From assembly GCA_950295325.1 (NCBI GenBank), contig OX485809.1:62001-126000 (forward strand): a stretch of 64,000 nucleotides of DNA. Reading direction: 5' to 3'. This document shows, piece after piece, positions 26,901 to 39,500 of this stretch; within the stretch, counting starts at the first letter, position 1; the number at the start of each line of letters is the position of its first letter. The notes under the pieces were generated by a model. The model was not told the DNA's origin, did not search any database, and was given only the letters and a program-made list of their open reading frames with translations. The position numbers and the translations under genes were made by a program. The DNA is from Polytrichum commune. Taxonomy: Eukaryota; Streptophyta; Polytrichopsida; Polytrichales; Polytrichaceae.

Positions 26901-29900
26901 AGTAGCTCCTTAGCGTTTTTTTTTGTGCAATTTTTTTTCGCAATGTCTGGTTACTCACAATTTCAGTTTGGTAGTAGCCAAGATGAGGATGACCTCATTG
27001 GTAGTGAGAATTATTTTGAGCCCTCAAGGCAATTTCCACACCACCCTCTCCTTGCTCCCAAACAAAAATTATGCCATCATCATAATTGAAGCATTATGGT
27101 GATACATGATGGTTTTTTGTATCGCCATAGTTGAAATGATAAAAGACTTCAAAACCATAAAGATCATAAGAGAGCACAAAATCTCTCTTCTTCAATTATC
27201 CGTGATTGAAGATCAAAGATAAGAAGAGAGAAATTGATGAGGATGATTAAGAGGAGAGTATGTATTAAATAATACCAAAGAGTAGTGCTTTGTCCAATGT
27301 GTATGGGTTTTCCGCTCTTCATTCTTAAACACCCAGGGAGACATTTATTTCCTACATGGGCCAAACTTGACAATTGGCAATTTGGCAATTTTCATTATCT
27401 TTTGAATAAAATTGAACATTATATTACACAATTCTTATGAACACAATTCTTGTTGAAATCTTTTGATACAATGTGAATGTAGAGAATTATGGTTTTTTTA
27501 TCACAAAAAAATCTTCAACATTAGGTGAACTTCTCTTCACCGGTGGACTTCTCCGGTGGACTTCTCCGCTAAACTTCTCCTCTAGGTGTTTAGACTTCAA
27601 CCGGTCAAGACTCCTTAAGAAATATTTTATTGCCTTTAATTCTTCTCCGGCACATCCACCATTTGCCTCATATAACCATGTCTTGGCCAAGCATTCTTGA
27701 CCGACCGGAGGCCTTCTCCACCGTAGTGTAAACTGGCCCTTAGTTGGTCTTTATTGGAGGTAAACTCAGTTTTGCATGTTGAACCAAATTGGCCATGATT
27801 TGAATAGAAAACATGAATTTCTTATAACTGTTGGTCCATGTGACTCCAAATTCTAGAGGATATAATGGTATCCACACCTAATTGTGATCCTTACCCAAAA
27901 GCAACCCCTAACTTTTTAAACATGAAACAAACATGATTTGTGACATGAGAGGGAGGATTTATTTTGGACATGCCTATTATCAACATTTAAAAAATCCATA
28001 TGCTTATATTTGTGTTGGAATATTCTTTCATTTACAAACAACACCAAATAACCATTAAATTCATCTAGTAATAGTAGTTGTGCTCATATTCTGATTACAA
28101 CAAATGTAATTACTAGGTGTAATTACCTGACATGTCTATGTATTTTCATTCCCTCGGGGGGTTCAGTGGCGAAAATCGTAGAACAACGTGCAATAAAAAA
28201 TAGGGTCCAATATATTCATTGTAGATAAATTTTGTAAAAATTGTACATGTAAAATAGGGGATTTTAAAATAGCGAAACATGTTTACATGTAAAATACCAT
28301 CACCTTATAATATTTTCTGCAAGGTAAATAACCCCCCCAATAAATAGGTCCTGAACTCACGTGCATGCAAAATATAAGAGGGAGTGAACCCCCCGAGTTC
28401 ATTCCTAGGCACTTGATTGAATTTTGTGATGAAAATGTAACCAGGGAATTTTCCATGTCAACAATATTCCTGCAAAAGGTTCTTTATTGCCTTTGCCACA
28501 AAAAGCACTCGAAAGCATTTATCATTTGTTACCTGTCTTGGCTGCACGAAGATTTGAGGTTCTATATGTCAAAGCCTACTAAGCCAATGATATTTATGTT
28601 ACACTATGAAAGGACCACAATAACACAACCTTCTTTTGAGAAAGAGATAAGTATTGTAGGTGATCAACAAGTTTGACACAAAATAAATAAATAAATTCAA
28701 CACAAAGAGCCACATGTCACATGTTGGAACCTCTCTATAATTTTGTATGTCATCTCAAAAAATTAACAATTCAACACCAAACCGTCAAATATGCATATTA
28801 CCTTTCGTAAACACTCCTTTGATAAATAAGACATTGTTTGTCTTATTACAAGCTTTTCATATTCACCCATAATGGATCTCTTTGGAATTTGAGGGCTAAC
28901 TTGGGAAAGAGTTGATGCAGGCCTTCATGAACGAAGTCCATGCTGCGGATAAAAAATTACGACAAGTACCATCAACCGTAGAAGAGTTTGTTGATATCGC
29001 AAGCTTCAATGAGGTACAAAATAAACATCCTCTATTCATAAGTTGTTAAGCCATGTGCGAGGGATCCTTTGGTAGGTCTTGTTGCCAAGAATATTGGATT
29101 ATTTCTCAATGAGTCAGAGTTAAATCTTGGAAATGCAACTTACCAATGCAATTAAAATCTATGTGTATGCTCATACTCAAAAGGATGAGCTCCCTCTCAT
29201 CTTAATAATGTTATGTCAATCTTGGGCAAAGTAACATAATTGAGGTATCACATGTTGCCACCATTTCATGGCAACCAATACATTACATACATTTTCCACA
29301 TTTCAAAATAGCTTCAATATTAACATTTTGCACATGGAGGATTTGCTAGGTTAAACTCGATAGAAGTGTTTGAAAACTTTGATGATAGGATAAAGGTTAG
29401 CTTTGCTACCTCCAAACGAGCAATCATTTTTGTAAGATGAGTGTTTTGAAGCATTTTATTATAAGGTCAAAGCAATATTGCATGATTTTTTGTCCCTTCA
29501 AACTTGCCCTCACTATATAACCATAAATGACCTGATGCCAAAATTTATTTACAACTCATTTGAAATGAAAGGTTGACGTATGATAGACACATGTATTAGA
29601 TTTGAAACACAATCCATGTAGTATGATTCCCTTTGACAAAGCATCATAGGACATCATGAAGCGTTGTCGTACTTCACTTGCATAAACACACTTATAAATT
29701 GTTTCTAAGATCGTAAGAAACCGTTAGCCCTCAAAGGTCCTAGGGGCCGAATATAGGAATTATGACATTTCACTTGAAGGTGTTTATGTTGATGTTTATG
29801 CTATTGTAAGCTTTTGATACATTTCAAAGGCAATCCACCTAGAACTAGCCCAATTATCACGCTCTCCTCCAATTGGAACATCAAAATATGCAAAAGAAAA

Positions 29901-32900
29901 TATTCAAAGATTTGAGCTTGTAGAAGACCTAATTTCAAATACAGTTGGGCAAGCTACATCATATCGCCAACATCACATATTTTGATCAAGTTTGTACATT
30001 GCGTTAAATAAAGTTTCAGTCTCACAAACCAAAAAAAAAACAGTCTAAATATTATATTTATGTAATTGAATGTGTACAAATTATACATACTAATAACACT
30101 AACCATCTCATATGTCACTTATGTGTTATGGTCTTCATTGGACACTAGCACGATGAACATAGACTGTAGCAAATGACCCTTGCGATATGGTACACGTGTC
30201 GCCTTGCTATAGGTTGTTGCTACCAGGGCTCCTCATTCACAATAACACCTAATCTATTAAAAATTGTATGAGCATGGCGCCTGCAAGGGTTAACTACATG
30301 GATATGATTGATGTGCAGGAATTGTTCAAGAAATTGAAGTCCATGGAGTTGGAGTTTGACGCCATCACAAATTACTATGATCTCATCAAAATGTATAACA
30401 TCGAAGTTTCGGAGCTCGAGCTCGCTTCGTATGCGATGATGAACCCCGATTTCACGTCTTGTAAAGAGGCTATGGAGGTGGTTGAGGAAAACAAGTTGGA
30501 GAACATCAAAGCTTTCAGTGCGGACCTTGTGAAGGAAGTCGATAAGCTCCGGAAAGATATCATCCGCATTCGCGCCGCCGCACAAAATGAGATGATTTTG
30601 AGTGCAGGTATGAATTTTTTCAACCCAGGAAATCGAAACCACCATTGATGTTGTAATTGCTGCGAAAACCTTTACTCTAAGAGCCGACTGCATCTACTAT
30701 TATTATACTGCTAAAGCTTAAAATGTTTCTCGTTAGCAATTGAACGTGGACTCCGACCCACCAAAAAATGTTGTATTTGAATCACCCGAATGCAAGTGTC
30801 ATAAGGATTCAACGTTTTATTGGTAGATGCTCTTGAACCAAGATGGGAGCTTCATGTTAAGATACTGGTCGTTTTTGATATTGACATGTATTTTTAGTGT
30901 AGGGTTTTACTTTTGGGTATGGTTTTTAGCATGCACCTATGGTAGCACTTTGAGCGTTGTGAGATATAGGGTTTGATACCAATTTTATTATTAGAGTAGC
31001 AAAATAGTGATTCCAAAATGAGGCACATCAAAGTTCATACATCTATCATTAAATGTGGAGTCTGTGTGAATATTTTTCTAAGTTTGTGGAGTCAAACTTA
31101 TAGATGACCTATAATGGTCTTCCCTTAGAGATATACATTTGAAACTTGGATACGTACTTATACATCATAAACCACTATAGGTCATTGTCCAAAGCAAGTG
31201 TATCCATCTTAATTGTAAAAGGTCCAATGAGCCCCCACAGGGTTATTCAAACGAGTGTTAATCATCTTGCCTTGAATGCCCGAGCATAGTTTACAATGGT
31301 TGAATAGCTTCCCATTCCAATTGTGTTTAAACTTACGAGTTCTAGTTTTTCTAGTTTTTATTTTTTTTATTTAGAAAAATTCTTTCACATGTACTTCTAG
31401 TCTCGTTTAAAAAGGTAAAGATTGACCTTAATGTTTGTTAGTGGCTTGTACGATAAGTCGGACATACATCATGTAGGTTGTGTAGGCTTTTATAAAGTTA
31501 TTTAAGATTTCTCATAGTCATGGTTTTGGATCGCCGATCATGACCACAAGAATTCCTAACATCATTGGCTCTCACGGCCCTTGTCACGGGTGTAAAATGG
31601 CCATGAGGCCATAAAACCCTTGTTTGATAAACCACCGTTCGGCTTCCTTCATGACCATTGCCCTTTCATTTGAATCGATGTTCAATCATGCATTTTGATG
31701 GTTCTTTAGCGACCTTCAAATATAGCAACATTTTAGTTTGGAAGCCATGTGCCGTGCTACATTGTAACGGGGTTTGCATTTGCTAACACATTTACCCCAA
31801 CCCGCACATTCACATGATTGGGGATTTTTAATAAATGAATTTTAATTTCTCAACGAATTCATCTAAGATTACTTAGTAGAGCAAGCACTATCAATGGGCC
31901 CACGGCACAAGTGAGAAATAATGCTCGCAAAATTCTTATTCCTACCCTAGTTCAACTTGAACATGGGCCAATTGAAACAGTCTAGTCCGACAACTCTCAT
32001 GAGTGCATTGAATAGATCTCAACTCACATGACTTGGGAATTGGGTATATATATATATGTCTCTCTTGAACATCATACAAACCATTTTTGCTCAAATATGG
32101 TTTAAAAAGTGACCGATTTTTTGGGAGACTAGGATGGCTAAGGGCCACTTTACACTAGAGCTCGAGGGCCTTGACCCATGATATACAAATTGGTTTGCTT
32201 GGTCAAGGATCCGAAGACTGTCCAAGTTCACTTTAGACTAGATCCTGAGGGCATGAGGGATCAAAGATATTCGATTGAATGAAAAATCTACATGGTTGCT
32301 TACATGACACCGAGTGGATAGTGTTTCATAGTCTCCTGGATATTGCGTTAAACTTGTCAAAAAGAAGTGGGTCTAATGTAAAACCAGGGGTCGTTGTAAG
32401 CAATCGAATTGCCTTTGGCTCCTGAAAATATTATAAAACTATGGTGGGGTCCGGACTACCTATCATTTTGGCTCATCCATAAAACATGTTGCAACCACTC
32501 AACATGCTCCATGTTCACTTTCCGCTAAAGCTTGAGGGCCCATCAATTGCAAAATTGAATTTCTACTTCCCACGATTTTTTGAAAGGGCCCATAGATATA
32601 CATGGTAATTGCTCCTAGTCCGTGTGTAAAGCGGTCCTACTTGCGAGATTGCTTAGGTCCATTTCAGGGTGAGCCCACATATAAGTAATGTCAATCCGTT
32701 TATGGACCATTCTAGAGAATGGCATGGACATTGCATGGACTCATACATACATAAAGGAAGCACACTAACTAAATATTGTATTGAGCATCACCAAGTCTAT
32801 TTATGTTGCTCATTACTAAATGTAAACTGCATGTAAAGCGTCACCAACACCAAATGTAAGCCTAACAATATTTGTCATTCCTTAGTAGATAAATTTGAGC

Positions 32901-33499
32901 ATTATAGGTTTTACAGTATTGGACTACTGTCATTCACTAGGTGACGTTTCATGCAATGTCAACCATCCATGACACTATTCATTACAGAAGTGCTAGGACG
33001 CAAAATTCACCCAACATTGTTTCAATAGTTGGCATTTGGATGAACTAAAAGTAAGTTGGGATGACAATATTTGTAAACTTATCCGTATGAAGTGCCACTA
33101 GAATTATTTACCACGGTGACATGAATTATCCATATGACAGTAAATACGATATTTAGTGGTAGCTATATAGATGGAAGCAAGCAAGGAAGCAAGGGTTTAG
33201 GGTTTAAGGTTTGCCTTGGTGGTGGGTGGTGTACAAGGTTAGATGCGGAGGAGGATGTGATATTGGAGTACATGGGGAAGCTCCACAGAGATGTTCAAGC
33301 ACAGAAGGCACAAGCTGTGCGCATTGTGGAGTACCAACACCTTTTTGAGGTACCCCTACAATTTTACATAATACACTCTCGTGGTAAATATTGTGGAACA
33401 CTGCCACATTGTATATTGTGTTTACAAGGTAGGTAATAAACCCCACCCTGCACGAAGAGGATTCTTGAACAGGGTAGGACCAATGGACTCAAATTGACA

Positions 33500-33579
<80 letters not shown>

Positions 33580-36500
33580 TTGTTTTTTTGTTTTTTTGTT
33601 TTTTTGTTTTTTTGTTTTTAGTGCTTACTGTCATTTTGTATGTTATGTCATTGTGGTAACTTCTCTAATGACACTTTTACAAATAATGCCATTCTAGTTT
33701 ACTTTGACTTCATCCATTCTTGGTATATGTTGCATCCTAATATTTTGTAATGAGTTACTACCATGGATGATTGAAATTTGGTTGAAAAATCACACTTAGT
33801 ATGTGACGGTACTTGCAACATTGTAAATCTACAATGCCCAAATCATTTTACGAGGGATGACAAATGATGTTAGGTTTACATTTACTGCTAGTGACACTAC
33901 ACGGGTGGTTTACAATTAGTCTTGACCAAGACAAATAGAATATCTAGTGTAGTCATACTTGAATCTTCAACCACTCACAATGTTCTCATTACTTCAGTTC
34001 CGATGGTGGGTAACGTGTGAATTACAAGCAACTAAGAATGTGAATTTCTTAAGCACAAACTTGCTTCCAAGAATCTAAGGAGAAAACATTAGATATCGAC
34101 ATGCAATGTGAGTTTCTTGAAGGTATATGTAGTTGATAATTGAATGGCCGTTGTAGCCAAATGGCTAAGATTTAAGAACCGACATTGTATCTTTAGAAGT
34201 AACATGCAAAGTTTAACAAATAAATAAATAATCAGTTTGATTTGAAGACGATATCATCATTTGATTCTTGGACCTTTGATGTTATAACGTGTGGCTTGGT
34301 AAACAATGTGCATCCATATTATTAGTATTATATATGTTGTTTTTAGTGTATATTTCTCATTATAAGTGTGGCCCCCAATGTTTACCAGAACGAGTGTTAA
34401 GGATCTACAAAGTTTCCCTCCCTTAGCAAAGTATTATTGATTGCCAAAAAATCCTTACACACCTAGTCCATAATACAAAATAAAATAGGACCACAAGCAA
34501 CGATTGATTGCCCCACATGACAATCCCTAGCTTAATTCTTTCACAAAACTCCCTCGAACAACCAAACATTCTTTCTCAACGGCGTATGATTCCTTTGTCT
34601 CCAACATAACATATTTCCCATAGCCCATTTACTGAGAGGTAGGGACTATACCCTACCATGCACCAATGGGACTCTTAATCATCCCTTGACATTATAAGGG
34701 CTTATCTTCATGTTGGTGTACCACCATTATTTTTTTAATCAAAAAAATATTCTAGCACCAAACATTTCAAATCGTCTTAGCTTGAGAAACCACTTCACAC
34801 ATGGAAGTGCACGTGTATCTTGATAGATTGATATGTAACTGTACCCTAAAGTGGCCTCAAATTTATGCCAACCATGTTAGAGGATCCAATAAGAACTAAC
34901 TTCAAACCCTAAAACCAATTCTCCTAAAGGCTTTGGTTGATTCATCCCAATTTAATCTCACTACACCAAGTTGGGGTGGTATTATTTCTATCTTTCAAAC
35001 TACACAAAACACGTTGAGTCTTGGGACATACTAGTTTTGTCAAATGATACCTTCTGATGAATGTGAATGAAATCTTTGCGATCAAAATCTTACACATGTT
35101 CTTATGGCATATCAAGATGTCAAATTAAGCACTCCATCGCTATGGATATATGCTTTAAACAAATTTTTGCACCATTTCTTGTTTTTAAACTTGAACATTG
35201 AACATTGGAAGTCTTTCATCTTGAATCAATACAATTTTTTACAAATAAAAAATCTTCTACCTTTAACAACCAACACATTTGAAAATCAAATGTTCATTTT
35301 GTGCATCCTAGGCCGAAGAATCGCGGTTTGATGATTTGATGCAAGCTGCGGAGGAAGTGGACTTGCGTTATTCCCTTTGGATGGGGCTTAAGGAATTGGC
35401 CACCAAGTCGGTGACGTGGACGGCCACACATTTTGAGAGCTTGAACATTGATGAGGTGGAATCAATTGTTACAAAGTATGGTCCCCAATAGTTCAACTTT
35501 TGTTCCAATGAAATGGCGCTCAAATTATGCAAGTCTTTCAATTCTTTAAGAAGATGATGTCCATGTACTAAGTTTAACTCCGAGGTGAATTTGTTGTGGA
35601 CCCGGTTGAATGGCGGGTCACCGGGAGTTGGGTCCACCCCCGATTATAGTCAATGGGGTACCATGGAGGTTACGGCTTTGAACAAATAATTTAGGGTTTT
35701 TTTTCGAATCGTCTAAAATCAATTTGCTAAAAAATGTAGATCCTCGCAAAGAACTATGAGAAGTTCATCGAAATTCCCCATTTCCGGAAACGGAATCACG
35801 ATCAGTTTGACAAAAGATTCGTAGAAACCGTCATGATAATCTCCAAGCGATCATGGAAATGAAAGAAAGAACTATGCTTGTTGCTTACATACAATTGTTG
35901 CATGGTTTTGACTGCCATTTTTTTATGTGGTAAAAATTGTGGGCATACTTATGAGTTTAACTTTCCCTTCACTGCAACGTAGTGTGGCCCACAATATGTA
36001 TACCATCATGCATCCAAAATGACGTGGAACCTTACACTTTGGGGAATTGTTTTTGCATCAATACCTCGAAATAATTTGTGGCTTTGGTGACAAATGAATC
36101 ACTTTATAAAATAAGGAGATCAACGGAGATTATATTTTTTGTTAAATTACATTTAGCAAGTTTTGAATAGTGAAAATTCTAGTTTGGTTGAAGTCTATAT
36201 TTGGAAACATATTAAATATTTGATTTGTAGATTCAAAGTTGTCTAGGTAGAACAATGTGAATGGAGTCTCTCAAATGCACATTAATTTCAATCCAATAGT
36301 AATATTGTAAGCTACAACATAGACCTCCGTTGTTATATATCGTGGGTTGGAATATAGTGCGCATCCACAATACTATCCCCATCGTTTTAGTGTCGGTCTC
36401 CTTGTTTATAGTGTGGCCCATAATATTTAATAAGTAGGTAGACAATTCATCTTGCACAAAATAATTCTAAAATAGGAGTTAGGTTATTTTGAAAATAAAA

Positions 36501-39500
36501 AACATAATTTGACGAAAAGAGTTTACTTTACCTTACACAATTGTCAGAATTTGGTAGAATCTCACTCTACAAAAACCTATGTAGTGTTGATACTTCATTG
36601 TAAGGTATTAGGTAGGGAAAGGTGTTCACATTATATGCTATTTTTATTAGTGATTAAATATGTCACTCATATGGAAGGTGTTGTAATGTGTGGTGGGTGG
36701 TGGTAGATATTCGAAGCTTGCGGTGAAGATGGAGAGGATGATGCCTCCCAACCCCGTGGTGAAACGTCTCAAAGTCATGGTGAATGAGTTGGCTGCCACA
36801 CTGCCCGTCATCCAAAACATGCGCAACCCGGCTTTGAAAGACCGGCACTGGAAGAAGATGGAGACCCTAATTGGACGCAAGGTAATAAATAACAATAAAG
36901 GACTCCAATCAAATAATACGCCTTTCACTGCACCTATGACTAACTGTGGAAAATTAAAAGTTAGAGTGGGTAGAAAATATTGTGGTCCACTATGTGTGGG
37001 GCAAAAGTTACGATGGCTAATATTAATATTAAAGTAATGTAACAACAAAATTATATTTCTCTCATGATATACTACTGATACGATGTTTTCCAACTCCCAG
37101 TCTTTCATGTCCCATAATAACAATGATTTTATGTTTTTATGTTTGAACTCAAAAATGATGTGGGCCAAGAAAAAACCTTCATTGACTGAAATTATGATTA
37201 TAGTATCGTCATAGCACCTTAACCACATCGGATATTTATTGGCGAATTGATATTATTTTTTTTTATAGATGGTGAAATCACGGAGTTGGTAGGAAATCTG
37301 GTTTTTTTCATATTAAAATTTTGATATTTAAAAAATAAAATTCCTGATTTTTCTCTCTTTAAATATAGTTTTAATTAATGCCAGAGTGGTAAATTCACTA
37401 AACCCTAATATGTCAAAATGAGAGTGCCAAGTGGGCCACAAGAATAGGTGTGAAAAGTGTGACTATGGAATGGTATATTTCCTAATGGATAGATATTTTA
37501 TAGAATGAGCAGTCTATCTTGACAATGGGACAACGAAATGAAAGAAACGGTATGAAATAATGGTGACGAGAACGAATCTTCATTCATTCACGCTCGCTCC
37601 TTCACCTCGGGGGGTTCACTCCCTCTTATATTTTGCATACACGTGCGTTCGGGACCTATTTATTGGGGGGTTATTTACCTTGCAGAAAAGATTATAAGGT
37701 ATGGTATTTTTCAAAATAAAGGTGTGATGGTATTTTACATGTAATCATTTTCACTATTTTAAAACCCCCTATACCGTATTATATGTAATATTTTTACAAA
37801 ATTTATCTACAATGAATATATTAGACCTTATTTTTAATCGCACTTTGTTCTACGATTTTTCGCCAGTGAACCCCCCGAGTCCTTCACAAGCCAAAGTATC
37901 CATGTATCGATCTATGAATTCTCTGTCCGAGAATTAGGGTAATCGTCAGAAAGCTGAATGAAGTGGCACTCATGAATGGCAGATTGAGAGGAATGCGCAA
38001 TTCACGCTGGGGAAATTGTTGGAGCTCAAAGTCATGGAATTCACCAACGACATCGTGAGCATTTCAAACGAGGCCACACAGGAATTGGGCCTAGAGGAGC
38101 TCATGGAGAAAGTCAATAATAAGGTATTCACTCCCCCCCCCCCCCCCAGCTCTTACTAGCGTGGGTGGAATCAATGAATGTGGGCCACTCTAATTGTCTC
38201 CACTACTTGGTCTAGTTAGTGTGGGTTACTGTTTCGAGTTATGCAATGATATAATATTTTACCCAAAGTATCATTCTTTACTCAAATAACATAAGTACAT
38301 TAAATATGATATTTAGTGTCACTTACTGTTCGGAGTTACACATTCCTATATCTTCTCACTATTTATGTGATTTTTCATCAAGAAAAGATGCTAGAGTTCT
38401 ATTCATGTCCAAACAACTAGTTCGACCTTTGTTGGTGGAAAATGAGATGTACGGTAAAACAATTATAATGTTGTGTAATTCCAAATAGTAAGTGACACTA
38501 AATATAAATTGCACACGGAAGAATATGTTATAACTTAGTTGGTGAAAAATGATAATGGTAGGAACATTTTATAATAAACATGTAACTTTGAATGGTAACT
38601 TACACTAATTAGACAAAATAGTGTAGCCGGGGTGGAAATAATGTGGGTTCAATACTCGACATAAAATAAGATAGTCGTCTTATGTTTAAAATAGCATTAA
38701 AATAATGATTCATCCACATCCATCCATCTTCTAATGAAAAACAACTAATGTGGCCCACACGTTGTTCTTGCACTTGTTACTTGTAGGAGTAAGAATTTGG
38801 CAGACAAAGTGAATTGCTTTCCATGTGTTCTCTAGATGTACATCATTTAAAATAAATAAATAAAAATTGGTCTCGATGAACTCACATATTTGAGTGTGTG
38901 ATGCATCATATTATTACCAGTGGGTCACAATTGAATTTGTGGTTAAACCATTCAAAGAAGTGAAAGACTGTTACGTTTTGGGCGGTGTTGATGATGTCAT
39001 CGCCGCTTTAGATGAATCAATGGTCACCATGAATACAATCACTTCATCAAGGTACGCTCAAACACCAATCCCTTACTCTATTTGGTATCAAAACATTGTG
39101 ACTACATCCTCACTCTAAGTACGTGAATTGTGCCACTAAAGAAAAGCGATACCAAACCGACATTGGTAAACACCATCTATTCTTCTTCAAACTTTGGCTA
39201 GACTCACTAATAACTATATCCACAAAGTTCGTGCACCCCAAACTAACTAGAATTTGTTATGTAGATTCTTACCGTTACGAGTCTTGCAATTAGGCAAAAG
39301 CCATAGTTGTGGTTGTGTACTTGCTTTGAATTAATTGACAACAACGTAAAGAAGAAATTGAACAAAGATGAGGATGACGGGCTCATAGTCACGTCACTGA
39401 AACATCTAATGATTCTCTTCATTTCTTTTCTTTGGAAGAAAACGCATATGTATGTGCAGTAGTAAAAATGTGGGAGTTTCACGACACAGTAGTCTAGCAC

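Noticed and set aside
30220-30693. 157-codon minus-strand ORF
   Set aside because: Shadow of dynein exon 13 on the other strand.
33501-33577. CRISPR-like repetition
   Set aside because: Simple trinucleotide repeat without spacers; the DNA is eukaryotic. No CRISPR array was seen anywhere in the window.
33422-33697. Poly-Thr and poly-Cys ORFs
   Set aside because: Translation of the TTG microsatellite and T-rich repeat.
36647-37228. 193-codon minus-strand ORF
   Set aside because: Runs antisense across dynein exon 16 and its introns; no domain seen.
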